Source: Runella rosea (lineage in GTDB: Bacteria > Bacteroidota > Bacteroidia > Cytophagales > Spirosomataceae). From it: DNA of 64,000 nt. Below, piece by piece: positions 19,801-28,614 of the stretch; position 1 is the first letter of the stretch, and every line of letters starts with the position of its first letter. The DNA lies in assembly GCF_003325355.1 (NCBI RefSeq), contig NZ_CP030850.1, forward strand, positions 3,286,001 to 3,350,000, written 5' to 3'. Below the pieces are notes generated by a model. It saw nothing but the letters and a program-made list of their open reading frames with translations. It was not told the origin of the DNA and ran no database searches. A program made the position numbers and the translations under genes.

Positions 19801-20504
19801 GAACGGTCATAGCCTTTCGGAAAATCAAACGAAAGATATTCGCCCTCTAGCCGGTACTGCGTGGCTACTTCCTTGCTACGTTGGTTGATTTCCTGATACG
19901 TGTAAGGCTTTGCTTCTTTGAATTGGTTGACCGTAGTGACCACTGCCAGCTCGTTGTTGACTAGTTTCAGCTCTTTGCTGCCCACGTAGCGCATTTTGAT
20001 GCGCGAAGCATCGGCATTGGGAGCCACCAAAAATTCATATTTGAGCGTTTGCCGAAAGGCATACATTTTGAAGTCGATGCCCGGGTACACATCACGGTAA
20101 ATTACCTCCCCAAACGACGCCACATTGGACGCCCAACGGTTGGGGTCATTGCCCAAAAAGTAGTTGTATGTGGCGGGATTTTTGTGTTGTTCTTCTACGT
20201 TAAACGTAGGATTTGCCCCCTCAAAAAGCACTTCCACGGCGTGCCCGTTTAGCGCCTCTGTTTTGCGGGCATTGGGCGCACCCTTTCGGGCGTGAACGCT
20301 TTTCAGCGCCTCTTCTTCAAAGAAGACATACATCAATGATTTTTCTTTCAGCAGCAAATACCCTCCCGGTATTTCGGCGCAATAGCGCACGGCGGCATCC
20401 CACTGTCCCTGATTTCGCACAAATCGAACCGCGGCGGAATTTTGCGCCATCAGCCCGCCAGTAATTCCCAGAAATAGTAAGGTAATACGTAAAATTTGCT
20501 TCAT
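16830..20504 (-). CDS. Large secreted T9SS type B cargo protein with SBBP and PKD repeats
   Basis: A 1224-residue exported protein. Order: signal peptide (1-20); a DUF7948-like N-terminal region beginning FVRNQGQWDAAVRY (about 28-230); a propeller-like SBBP region with repeated STYLGG/TYIGGS motifs (about 240-720); a PKD domain (about 760-830, TYNWDVQG and GEYRVTLRI); three Ig-like repeats of about 75-85 residues, each with an ATTQF/TTTYTVT ending; a second PKD; and a gliding-motility/T9SS sorting tail starting NVITPNGDGKNDTF and ending in a Gly-Thr-Tyr-rich strand. The tail would send it through the type IX system to the surface. Its role may be adhesion or surface glycan contact (inference). 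Confidence 0.88.
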   Translation of the reverse strand: MKQILRITLLFLGITGGLMAQNSAAVRFVRNQGQWDAAVRYCAEIPGGYLLLKEKSLMYVFFEEEALKSVHARKGAPNARKTEALNGHAVEVLFEGANPTFNVEEQHKNPATYNYFLGNDPNRWASNVASFGEVIYRDVYPGIDFKMYAFRQTLKYEFLVAPNADASRIKMRYVGSKELKLVNNELAVVTTVNQFKEAKPYTYQEINQRSKEVATQYRLEGEYLSFDFPKGYDRSAPLTIDPELVFSTFSGSYANNFGHAATYDAQGNLYSVGTTHSMGIFPTTAGAFQRQIGGPGNQVDIGLLKFSPDGTRLLYGTYIGGSDCDVPHSMIVNNKDELVIFGTTSSLNFPLTSGAFQTRFGGGTPVMPLGGFEFNNGMDIFVLKLNSTGSVLTGSTYVGGNGSDGYSRTPDFALANYGDEFRGEVVVDDKDNVYVATSTNSSNFPLVNAPGNQYGGRQDAVVFKLSSDLKTMLMSTYLGGTSPDAAYGIKWAPSGAVYVTGVTRSSNLPVKTGAFKKALSGLEDGFLAKFANDQLAQITYLGTDSSDVGYLVDVDAEENAHVFGITNGKYPATAGTYNVANAGQFVHALDKNLSTTVFSTTIGSNRAAPDIAPTAFLVNECGNIYLSGWGGVVNSRNGYILSSSTIGLPTTEDAFMRTTTGSNFYLAILEKGAKSLLYGTFIGSTVTSDDGDHVDGGTSRFAKNGVIYHATCVCRRANFPSTPNVWSVNRNSLDCNNAAFKFDIDRMKADFDTYEGSTKGVVSGCAPLTLDFINTSVGGRTYNWDVQGNNISRDPVKATYTFNQPGEYRVTLRIFNPLVCRGQDVVTKIIKVGVSKAKASGDTTVCANVGVPLFAQGGIKYSWSPAAGLSNPNIANPIAKVNATTQFICTVTDSNCTVKRNVTVTVNNNKPDFQALKDTTICVGQSAVLTALGSATRYRWSPALTLSDSVGTRIIAKPAQTTTYTVTGVYADGCLPQKSITVRIEDAKNDFKVVPDTIICAGQSVQLLAQGGATKFTWLPSPSLSDVTIRNPVAKPTQTTTYTVTGTYPDGCTPVRTVTVNVEQGPQNVRFEIEPVYACGQPTTLQYFNRTSGNAKFEWDLGNGTRSTNATPAIATYTQNGTYQVTLSAFSAYGCATSVTQTVSVLNLDKIPNVITPNGDGKNDTFIIGIPNAQLEVFNRWGKQVYSNSNYPDDWGKGVLNGTYFYQLKVTPTVQCKGWIQVIE

Positions 20505-20585
20505 ACAGAAAAAACGAAAATGCAGCTTTTAAATTACGAAGAATAATGACTTTGGCGTTGAAAAAGCCCGATTACTTGCTGTTTT

Positions 20586-21389
20586 CTATCCTTTTGACAA
20601 TTCCTTCGCCCGACGCTCGGCCGCCAAGATTCCCGTTTGAAGGGTTTTGGACAAATCGCCCGCTTCAAATTCCCGTAAAGCCGCTTCCGTAGTGCCGCCT
20701 TTTGACGCCACAGCCTTGATTAAGTCATCCAAACTTTTGTCGGCATTATTGATTAAATGAAACGAGCCCAACATAGTTTGTTTGACCAAAAGCGTCGCCA
20801 ACGACTCTTCAAAGCCCATTTTCTTGCCCGCCTCGACCATCGCTTTGACCAAATAATAAAAATACGCCGGACCGCTACCACTCAGGGCCGTTACGGCATC
20901 TAGCATGGATTCGTCTTCCAAAAACACCGAGCGCCCCGTGGCGTTGATGAGGTTATCTACTTTCAACAATTGCGCAAAACTCAACTCCTTGGCTGCCGAG
21001 AAGCCCGTGATACCCATTCCAAGCATGGCGGGGGTATTGGGCATGGCCCGAATCACCAGCCGATGGTCAAGTTTTTCCTGAATATTCGCAATCGGAATCC
21101 CTGCCATAATCGATAATATCACCTGCTGTGGCTGTAATACTTCGCGCAACGCATCCTGCACCGCCGCAAAATCCTGCGGCTTGACCGACAGAATCACAAT
21201 ATCGTACTCTCCTATGTGCGCACTGATGGTTTCAATTACCACACCCGTGTTTTCGGTACGGAGGGTTTCGGCGCGGTCGGCGCTTTTTTCAATCAAAAGA
21301 AGGTTCTCTTTTTTGACAAGATCATACTGCAAAAACGATTTGGCAAAGGCCATGCCCATGTTTCCGCAACCTACAATAGCAATTTTCAT
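20586..21389 (-). CDS. proC: Pyrroline-5-carboxylate reductase
   Basis: A 267-residue enzyme that makes proline from pyrroline-5-carboxylate using NAD(P)H. ATG 21389 gives MKIAIVGCGNMGMAFAKSF, the Rossmann glycine motif at the very N-terminus; a longer frame upstream is not family-like. AMPNTPAMLGMGITGF and ALSGSGPAYFYYLVKAM are conserved, as is the C-terminal VASKGGTTEAALREFE. It is transcribed away from the ptuA-like gene, with a 98-bp divergent spacer. Confidence 0.95.
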   Translation of the reverse strand: MKIAIVGCGNMGMAFAKSFLQYDLVKKENLLLIEKSADRAETLRTENTGVVIETISAHIGEYDIVILSVKPQDFAAVQDALREVLQPQQVILSIMAGIPIANIQEKLDHRLVIRAMPNTPAMLGMGITGFSAAKELSFAQLLKVDNLINATGRSVFLEDESMLDAVTALSGSGPAYFYYLVKAMVEAGKKMGFEESLATLLVKQTMLGSFHLINNADKSLDDLIKAVASKGGTTEAALREFEAGDLSKTLQTGILAAERRAKELSKG

Positions 21390-21487
21390 TGGTTCGGGGT
21401 AAAAATTGGTGGTTAAAGCGCAAAATTGGGGATATTTTGGCAATAAAACGCGATTTTGAGTAAGTTTACAAAAAAGATACCGCACGC

Positions 21488-22717
21488 ATGAACCAGGAAA
21501 TCGAAGGGGTTTATTTGAGTAAAGTCACCATCAAAAACTTTAACTGCTTTCGGGGCGAGCAAACGATTTCGTTTACGCGTCCCGATGGCCGCTATCAACA
21601 ATGGAATGTCATTTTAGGAAATAATAATACAGGAAAGACAACGATCTTGAGGTTGTTAAGTGGGTTAGTAGACAGCAAAAAAATAAAAATGTTTTTTCCT
21701 TTAGTACCTCAAATCAAGATTTACATAGACCGTCTTATAAGTAAAGATGTTGTAGCTGCAATTTCCTTACAGACATTAAACAACAATGAACTAATTCAGG
21801 TTGAGGATTATCCTTCACGGCTTGACTCCAAAACGATACCTAAAAAAATACAAATCTATGGGTATGGCACTTCCCGGAGAATGTCCACAACATCCATCTC
21901 TGAAGATTCCAGTGTAGATTCTATTGAAGGTCTATTCCAAGACAATCACGAACTTATAAATGCCGAAGAATGGCTCTTACAACTTGACTACGGCGCTAAA
22001 AACGGAATTAAAAACGCTGAAATCGTATTAAATAAGCTTAAAACGGTTCTGACCAGCGGCCTTTTACCAGATGTCAAAGCAATAGAATTAAAGTCAGAAT
22101 TGAATCCTGAAACCAACAGTATCAAGAACTACGCGCTGTTTGAGACAGATTATGGTAATGTTCGTTTGAAAGACTTGGGTTACGGATATCAGGCAACGAT
22201 GGCTTGGGTCGTAGACCTAGCCAAAAAATTATTTGAAAGATACGCTTCGTTAGACAATCCTCTCACGGGGGCTGCCATTGTGTTGGTGGATGAAATCGAT
22301 TTGCACTTACACCCCGATTGGCAACGGCAGGTTATCAGCCATTTAAGCAACATTTTCCCCAATGTACAATTCATCGTCACGGCGCACAGCCCTCTGATTG
22401 TACAATCGGCAGACAATGTCAATTTGATTATTTTAGAAAAAGGGAAAGATAACCAAACGCACATTCGGCAGGAATTCGGCACGTTTAAAGGGTGGACGGT
22501 AGAAGAAATTTTGCAGGATTTGATGGGACTTGGTGATAAAACCCTGTCAGACACCTACTTGAGCCTTCTTTATCAATTTGAAGATGGACTTGATACCGAT
22601 AATTATGAAAAAGCGAAGGCAGCTTATGATGAACTTTTACTGATTCTTCACCCCCAAAGCAGCCAACGTAAATTACTAAAATTACAGTTGGGAGCCATTG
22701 CCCCTACCACCGTATGA
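21488..22717 (+). CDS. ptuA: Septu-like AAA/SMC-type ATPase (PtuA)
   Basis: A 409-residue ABC/SMC-type ATPase. Walker A is GNNNTGKTT (44-52), with a signature-like segment LKDLGYGYQATMAW (228-241), Walker B IVLVDEID (264-271) and the H-loop TAHSP (298-302). The next gene is a TIGR02646-type HNH protein joined by an ATGA overlap (22714-22717); this ATPase plus HNH pair is the organisation of Septu anti-phage systems, where PtuA forms an assembly that controls PtuB nuclease activity. It is shorter than many PtuA proteins, with no coiled-coil arm visible. A generic OLD-like or RloC-like role without defence cannot be excluded. Confidence 0.82.
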   Translation: MNQEIEGVYLSKVTIKNFNCFRGEQTISFTRPDGRYQQWNVILGNNNTGKTTILRLLSGLVDSKKIKMFFPLVPQIKIYIDRLISKDVVAAISLQTLNNNELIQVEDYPSRLDSKTIPKKIQIYGYGTSRRMSTTSISEDSSVDSIEGLFQDNHELINAEEWLLQLDYGAKNGIKNAEIVLNKLKTVLTSGLLPDVKAIELKSELNPETNSIKNYALFETDYGNVRLKDLGYGYQATMAWVVDLAKKLFERYASLDNPLTGAAIVLVDEIDLHLHPDWQRQVISHLSNIFPNVQFIVTAHSPLIVQSADNVNLIILEKGKDNQTHIRQEFGTFKGWTVEEILQDLMGLGDKTLSDTYLSLLYQFEDGLDTDNYEKAKAAYDELLLILHPQSSQRKLLKLQLGAIAPTTV

Positions 22718-23463
22718 TTCGATTGGAAGATAAACCCTGCCCTGTCGAATTGACGGAGGAATTAATGGCACAATTGACCGAAGAATACCGACAAACGGGC
22801 AAAAGCGTCTGGAAAAAGGAATTCATTGCAGAGCAATTATTGGCCATATCAAACGGAAAGTGCTGCTTTTCAGAATGCCGATTGGAGGAAGAAGGAAAAT
22901 ATCCTGAAGTAGAACATTTTGCACCAAAATCATTGTACCCTCAGGACGTGGTAAAATGGGAGAACTTATTGCCCATCAGCAGTGCCTGTAACAAAAGCAA
23001 AGGTGACCACGATACGCGAAAAGAGCCAATTATTAACCCTCGTTACGAAGACCCGAAGGAACACTTTTATTTTCAAGGGTATCGTTTCAAACCTAAAACA
23101 CCAAAAGGGCATTTGAGCATTGAAGTTCTCAATTTGAATGATCGAACTCTGTGGGTCAATAAACGCTTTGAAATTGGAGACAAAGCAGTAGAAAGATTGG
23201 AAGAAATCAGTAAAAAGCTCCAAGAATATGACCAAAGCTTTTCAAAATCAACTCCTAAACGAAACTCTATCGTTCGGCAATTACGAAACCTTTTTCACGA
23301 AGGAACTCCCAAAGCCGAATACAGCGCTGTTGTAGCCTCCTATTTGCTCAATGACGATGATTTTCAGGTTGTAAAAGACCTGATGCAAAAAAACAATCTC
23401 TGGGATGAGGAATTTGAAAGCTTAGAAAAGCAACTAAAATTCTGCGCCTTGGATGTTCGATAA
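22714..23463 (+). CDS. ptuB: Septu-like HNH endonuclease (PtuB, TIGR02646-like)
   Basis: A 249-residue nuclease candidate. The HNH region lies near residues 50-110: GKCCFSEC (two possible metal cysteines), EVEHFAPKS with the catalytic His 68, NLLPISSACNKSKGDH with Asn 84 and downstream His 99, then KEPIINP. The C-terminal 130 residues are Lys/Glu-rich and helical. Start codon overlaps the ATPase stop by 4 bp, so the subunits are made together. In Septu it would cut DNA (or tRNA in related systems) when released by the ATPase; the target here is unknown. Confidence 0.83.
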   Translation: MIRLEDKPCPVELTEELMAQLTEEYRQTGKSVWKKEFIAEQLLAISNGKCCFSECRLEEEGKYPEVEHFAPKSLYPQDVVKWENLLPISSACNKSKGDHDTRKEPIINPRYEDPKEHFYFQGYRFKPKTPKGHLSIEVLNLNDRTLWVNKRFEIGDKAVERLEEISKKLQEYDQSFSKSTPKRNSIVRQLRNLFHEGTPKAEYSAVVASYLLNDDDFQVVKDLMQKNNLWDEEFESLEKQLKFCALDVR

Positions 23464-23583
23464 CCCAAATCATAGTCGAATTTTTCCGGTTCGTCGCAAA
23501 TTGGAAATAATTTTAGCAGAGGTAGCCTAAACTTCTGAAATTTGACCTAATCAACAAACAATAACCATTTGCCTGACCAAATA

Positions 23584-26451
23584 ATGAAAAAGTATTTACT
23601 ACTTCTCCTGTTAGGAGGGCTTTCTCCCGCGCTTTTCGCCCAAAAGAAAGCAAAAAAATCGGCTTCGCCTCCCCCGCCGACGGTTGTCAAAAAACCGCTC
23701 ACCCACGATGTCTACGATTTTTGGAAAGACATTCCCGAGCGGGTCATCAGCAACAATGGGCAATGGTTTGGCTACGCGCTCAATCCGCAAGAAGGCGATG
23801 GAAAAGTGGTATTTCACAATCTCACCACCCATCAAGCCGACTCCATAGCCCGCGGCGAAGGATTGAAGTTAAGCACGGATTCGGAGTTTGCCGTTTTTAA
23901 AATAAAACCCCAACTCGAAGCAACAAAGGCGGCAAGGCGCGCCAAAAAGAAAAAAGACGAACTGCCCAAAGACTCGTTGGGGATTTATGCACTCGCTTCC
24001 AAAAAGTTGGTCAAATTTCCAACGGTCCAGTCGTTTAAACTGCCCGAAAAAGGCAGCGATTGGGTAGCGTATTTAGGCGAAAGCCCCAAAGTAAAGCCCG
24101 ATACCACCAAAAAAGCCCCGAGCAAACGTCCCAAACGGGAATCTGACGAAAACGGTTACCGCTTGGTAGTGAGACAATTAAAAAGTGGAACTGAAAAAAT
24201 ATTCCCGTTTGTGACCGAATACGAAGTAGCCAAAAATGGCAAACGCCTCGCCTTCGCTTCTACGGGTGCCGATTCTACCAAAACGGGCGTTTATGTTTTT
24301 GAACCCGCCACCAATCAACTCACCCTGATTCACACGGGCGTGCCAAAGCATAAATTCAAGAAATTATCCTTTGACGAAAACGGCGACCAACTCGCTTTTG
24401 TGGCCGATTTGGACACCAATTCCAAAGTTCAGATTCGTCTGCCAAAGTTATTTCACTGGAAATCAGGAGATGCTACCGCTACCCGTTTGGCCGACGAAAC
24501 CACGCAACCCGCCGCGCAGGGCTGGCTCATAAGCAGCGAATACACGCCTAAATTCTCCAAAGACGGGGCAAAATTGTTCTTCGGAACTAATCCTAAACCC
24601 ATTGTTCAGGACACCACGCTCCTCAACGAAGAAATCGTGAACGTGGAAGTGTGGCATTGGCAAGACACAAAACTCCAAACCCAACAAAAAGTATCGCTGG
24701 AGAGGGACCGCAAAAAATCGTATTTGGCGATGGTCAACCTCATTGATAAAAAATTAGTCCAATTGGGCAGCGAACTCATTCCAGAGGCCGAGTTAATCAA
24801 TGAAGGAAACAGCGATTTTATCGTCGGCCATTCCGACATTCGCTATTCTAATCAGCACTGGGACTGGAACCCCAAAGAAGATGCGTACCTCATCAGCACC
24901 CGCGACGGTTCTAAAACCCTGCTCAAAGAAAAAATCCAAGGGAATGCGCGCGTATCGCCCGAAGGGAAGTATTTGTACTGGTTTTCCAACCCCGACACCG
25001 CTTGGTTTGCGCACGATATTGCGGCCAATAAAACCATCCAATTGACCAACAATAAAGCCGTCAAATTTGCCGACGAGGAAGACGATCATCCTGACTTTCC
25101 GAATCCTTACGGCATTGCGGGCTGGACCAAAGGCGACCAGTCGCTGTTGATTTACGACCGTTTTGATATTTGGCAAATTGATCCACTAAATCCTAGTAAT
25201 GCTAAGAAACTAACCAACGGTCGGGGCTCCAAACAATCGCATCGTTATGTACGATTGGATGCCGAAGAACGGAATGTTGATTTGTCTAAGCCCATGCTAC
25301 TGAGCACAGTCAACGAAACCACTAAGCAGTCGGGTTTTGCCCAGTTATCTCCCACTTTGCAGGTGACAAAGTTGTACGAGGGTGATTTTAGCGTCGGCAA
25401 TCTTGTGCTTAAGGCCAAAAATGCCGACCGTTATCTGTTCACAAAACAAACCTTCAAAGAATATCCCGATTGGTACGCAACCGACGGAAGTTTCAAGAGC
25501 ATCACCCAGGTCACCAATGCCAATCCTCAGCAGTCCAACTACCTGTGGGGCTCGGTCGAAATTGTGAACTGGAGAGCAGGCGACGGCACGCCATTGCAGG
25601 GATTATTGTACAAACCCGAGAATTTTGACTCGACCAAGAAGTACCCAATGATGACGTACTTTTACGAGAAAAACGCCGATAATTTACACACCCACTACGC
25701 ACCGCGTCCCATCCGCTCGTACATCAATTTCTCCTATTTTGTGAGCAATGGCTACTTGGTCTTTGTTCCGGATATCGTGTACAAAACGGGCTATCCAGGC
25801 CAAAGTGCCTACAATTGCATCGTACCCGGCGTATTGAGCATGATCGACAAAGGATTTGTTGACAAAGACAAAATAGGCATCTCTGGCCACAGCTGGGGAG
25901 GCTACCAAACGGCCTATTTGGTTACCCAAACCAACCTCTTCAAAGCCGCCGAAGCGGGCGCTCCAGTAGCCAACATGACGAGCGCTTACGGCGGAATCCG
26001 TTGGGATACAGGACTTTCTCGCCAAGCGCAGTATGAGCGTACCCAGACCCGTATTGGGGGTACACTATGGGAAAAACCCATGCAATACCTCGAAAATTCG
26101 CCGCTTTTCCACGCGCCCAAAATCCAAACTCCCGTGCTCATGATGCACAATGACGACGACGGTGCTGTGCCTTGGTACCAAGGAATTGAGTTTTATATGG
26201 CGTTGAAACGTCTGGACAAACCCGTTTGGATGCTGAACTACAACGGCGAAAAACACGGCTTGACCAAACGCCAAAACATGAAAGATTTCGCGGTTCGTTT
26301 GTATCAATATTTTGACCATTACCTCAAAGATGCCCCCGCACCTTCGTGGATGGCGGAAGGCTTGCCGTTGGTCGAAAAAGGAATCAATCAGCACTTAGCA
26401 CCTGCCAAAGTAAGTGGAGGTTCACAATTGGGCGGCGGAAGCGAGAAATAA
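23584..26451 (+). CDS. S9 family peptidase (prolyl oligopeptidase), large form
   Basis: A 955-residue secreted peptidase. ATG 23584 gives a signal peptide (MKKYLLLLLLGGLSPALFAQ); a TTG at 23569 is rejected. A short Lys/Pro-rich linker (residues ~20-38) precedes a long propeller. The hydrolase domain has GHSWGGYQTAYL (nucleophile Ser), an Asp in MHNDDDGAVP and His in GEKHGL. The protein is much longer than the S9 enzyme at 1852-3825 because of a larger propeller. Surrounding genes do not suggest a specific substrate. Confidence 0.9.
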   Translation: MKKYLLLLLLGGLSPALFAQKKAKKSASPPPPTVVKKPLTHDVYDFWKDIPERVISNNGQWFGYALNPQEGDGKVVFHNLTTHQADSIARGEGLKLSTDSEFAVFKIKPQLEATKAARRAKKKKDELPKDSLGIYALASKKLVKFPTVQSFKLPEKGSDWVAYLGESPKVKPDTTKKAPSKRPKRESDENGYRLVVRQLKSGTEKIFPFVTEYEVAKNGKRLAFASTGADSTKTGVYVFEPATNQLTLIHTGVPKHKFKKLSFDENGDQLAFVADLDTNSKVQIRLPKLFHWKSGDATATRLADETTQPAAQGWLISSEYTPKFSKDGAKLFFGTNPKPIVQDTTLLNEEIVNVEVWHWQDTKLQTQQKVSLERDRKKSYLAMVNLIDKKLVQLGSELIPEAELINEGNSDFIVGHSDIRYSNQHWDWNPKEDAYLISTRDGSKTLLKEKIQGNARVSPEGKYLYWFSNPDTAWFAHDIAANKTIQLTNNKAVKFADEEDDHPDFPNPYGIAGWTKGDQSLLIYDRFDIWQIDPLNPSNAKKLTNGRGSKQSHRYVRLDAEERNVDLSKPMLLSTVNETTKQSGFAQLSPTLQVTKLYEGDFSVGNLVLKAKNADRYLFTKQTFKEYPDWYATDGSFKSITQVTNANPQQSNYLWGSVEIVNWRAGDGTPLQGLLYKPENFDSTKKYPMMTYFYEKNADNLHTHYAPRPIRSYINFSYFVSNGYLVFVPDIVYKTGYPGQSAYNCIVPGVLSMIDKGFVDKDKIGISGHSWGGYQTAYLVTQTNLFKAAEAGAPVANMTSAYGGIRWDTGLSRQAQYERTQTRIGGTLWEKPMQYLENSPLFHAPKIQTPVLMMHNDDDGAVPWYQGIEFYMALKRLDKPVWMLNYNGEKHGLTKRQNMKDFAVRLYQYFDHYLKDAPAPSWMAEGLPLVEKGINQHLAPAKVSGGSQLGGGSEK

Positions 26452-26471
26452 CGCACCCCAAAAAGTAGCAC

Positions 26472-26505
26472 AAAAAAGGCGACCTTGAAAGAGTCGCCTT
26501 TTTTT
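26472..26505. terminator. Terminator after the large S9 peptidase
   Basis: AAAAAAGGCGAC (26472-26483) pairs with GTCGCCTTTTTTT (26493-26505) around a 9-nt loop. It lies between the convergent stops of the S9 peptidase (26451) and the phosphoesterase (26537), with A- and T-runs on both sides, so it can act in both directions. Confidence 0.88.
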
Positions 26506-26536
26506 ATAATTATGCACCTTTCGGTATGTTAATAAC

Positions 26537-27427
26537 CTAAAAAGTATGAGCATGATAGGTGTTCACTACGCTCCCATCACTGTACAGGTCAATGATGGCA
26601 TAGCCAGGAGGTGTTTGAAGATAGTAGTATTTTTTCGCTGAATTTTTGTCGCCCTCTTCCCACCAAAAACCGCTTAATGCACCATTGCAGAAATATTGAA
26701 CGTCGTTATAAACCACTCGGTCCACCAAATGAATATGCCCGCTGACGCAGGTTTTGATTTTGTCTTTGTGTTGGTAGAACAGATTAACAATGTACTTAAA
26801 ATCGGTATGCATGCCACCCCCATCAAGGTTGGTACACGCCGCCAGCAACGGGTAATGACTCATTACCAAAACAGGGGTATTGAGGGGAAGCTTAGCTAAA
26901 TCAGCCTCCAACCATGCTCTTTGTTCATCATCCAAAGAACCACCCTTGTTATTGCTGTCCAACACGATGAAATGCCAGCCTTTTTTGTCAAAACTATAAT
27001 ATCGTTTCGGCATTTTCAGTTGCTGGACCACATGCTCTTTGCCATACATTTCATGTTGTGGCGAAGGAGCCGCCCACCACATGTCATGGTTGCCAAGGCA
27101 ACTGTAAAGCTCATATTCACCCAACAATGCCCGACAATCTTTCCAAATCCGCCATTGTTCATCTACCCGTTCACGAGTAATATTTTGATAATCAGCGGCA
27201 TAAATCGTATCGCCACCATTCAGGAAGAAATCAGGCTTGTGTTTTTTGATTTCATCAATGCATCTTCGAAAACGATTGGGCGCATCATGTTCGGGGCGGA
27301 TATGTATATCGGTAATATGGGCAATCCGTAATATCCTTTTTCGGGCATTGGCCTCCGTAGTTGTATCGCCTACCGACAACGTGACGGCAGACAATCCGAT
27401 GTTTTTTATTGACTCTCTTCGATTCAT
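26537..27427 (-). CDS. Calcineurin-like phosphoesterase with twin-arginine signal
   Basis: A 296-residue enzyme. The N-terminus NRRESIKNIGLSAVTLS resembles a Tat signal. Metallophosphoesterase motifs are AHITDIHI, NGGDTIY, LGNHDMWW, MSHYPLL and SGHIHLVD, giving a full two-metal site. The substrate is unknown. Its start is 2 bp from the MoxR gene stop on the same strand, so both are probably in one transcript. Confidence 0.86.
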   Translation of the reverse strand: MNRRESIKNIGLSAVTLSVGDTTTEANARKRILRIAHITDIHIRPEHDAPNRFRRCIDEIKKHKPDFFLNGGDTIYAADYQNITRERVDEQWRIWKDCRALLGEYELYSCLGNHDMWWAAPSPQHEMYGKEHVVQQLKMPKRYYSFDKKGWHFIVLDSNNKGGSLDDEQRAWLEADLAKLPLNTPVLVMSHYPLLAACTNLDGGGMHTDFKYIVNLFYQHKDKIKTCVSGHIHLVDRVVYNDVQYFCNGALSGFWWEEGDKNSAKKYYYLQTPPGYAIIDLYSDGSVVNTYHAHTF

Positions 27428-27429
27428 AG

Positions 27430-28386
27430 TTACCTTCCGATGGCTACCTTCCTTAAAATTGAATCAATGACGTAGCGCGTCGTTATGCCATCGGCTTCGG
27501 CTTCGTAGTTGAGCATGATTCGGTGATTGAATACGTCGGGGGCCGCTTCTTTTATATCTTCTGGAAGCACATAATCACGACCCGCAAAATACGCCAACGC
27601 TTTGGCGGCCAAGTTAAGCTTGATTGTCCCGCGGGGCGATACGCCAAACTGCATGTACCGGGCTTCGTCACGCAACCCATAATCTAGCGGACGGCGCGTA
27701 GCAAAAACCAGCTCTACAATGTAGTTTTCTAAGGTTTCGGAAAGCGTAATCTGGTTGATTCCGTGGCGAATTTGCGCAATATCTTCCTTGGTCAGAATTG
27801 CTTTCGGCTCGTAGTTATAATCCAGATTTGACATCCGGCGCATTACTTCCATTTCTTCAGTTTTGCTGGGATAATCCACAAAAACTTTCATCATAAAACG
27901 GTCCAACTGCGCTTCGGGCAGAGGATAGGTTCCTTCCTGCTCTACGGGGTTTTGGGTAGCCAACACAAAAAACGGACGGTCGAGGCGAAAGGTATCTTCG
28001 CCGATGGTGACCTGCTTTTCCTGCATTGCTTCCAACAACGCTGATTGCACCTTAGCTGGTGAGCGGTTGACCTCATCGGCCAAAATCATATTGGCAAAAA
28101 TGGGTCCTTTTTTTACTTCATAATCGCCCAATTTGGGTTTGTAAATCATGGTGCCGATGATGTCGGCGGGAAGTAAATCGGGTGTAAACTGAATACGTTG
28201 GAAATCTAGATGCAATACCTTAGCCAAAGTATTGACCGTAAGGGTTTTAGCCAATCCAGGTACGCCTTCCAACAAAATATGCCCCCCCGTACATAATCCT
28301 ATAAGCAGTCGATTGATAAGGTTTTCTTGCCCCACAACCACTTTCCCCATTTCCTCAAAAATCTCCTGTATTTTTTTCTGTGGCAT
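27430..28386 (-). CDS. MoxR family AAA+ ATPase
   Basis: A 318-residue AAA+ protein. Walker A is GVPGLAKT (about residues 40-47), Walker B ILADEVNRSPAKVQSALLEAM, sensor 1 is ATQNPVEQEGTYPLPEAQLDRF, and the C-terminal lid is present. MoxR ATPases act as chaperones for cofactor insertion or with VWA-domain partners, often beside DUF58 and VWA genes. None of those partners is adjacent here; the downstream neighbour is the phosphoesterase 2 bp away, so its client is unknown. Confidence 0.93.
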   Translation of the reverse strand: MPQKKIQEIFEEMGKVVVGQENLINRLLIGLCTGGHILLEGVPGLAKTLTVNTLAKVLHLDFQRIQFTPDLLPADIIGTMIYKPKLGDYEVKKGPIFANMILADEVNRSPAKVQSALLEAMQEKQVTIGEDTFRLDRPFFVLATQNPVEQEGTYPLPEAQLDRFMMKVFVDYPSKTEEMEVMRRMSNLDYNYEPKAILTKEDIAQIRHGINQITLSETLENYIVELVFATRRPLDYGLRDEARYMQFGVSPRGTIKLNLAAKALAYFAGRDYVLPEDIKEAAPDVFNHRIMLNYEAEADGITTRYVIDSILRKVAIGR

Positions 28387-28614
28387 TTGGTTTCAAAGTA
28401 AGTGTAAGATGTAAAGTTAGGAATTAGCTGTTTTTACACCTTATTTTCTTACGTTTTTTCTGCATTCTCTGTTTTTCAAAGGCAAAAAACACCTTTTTCC
28501 TGCTCTTTACCCACGAGATATGCCCTGAAACCGTGTTATTTATAAACCTTACACCCATACCCAATCGACCTACTCCCGCCGCAACGCTCTGCATAAACCC
28601 CATTGGTTCAAGCA

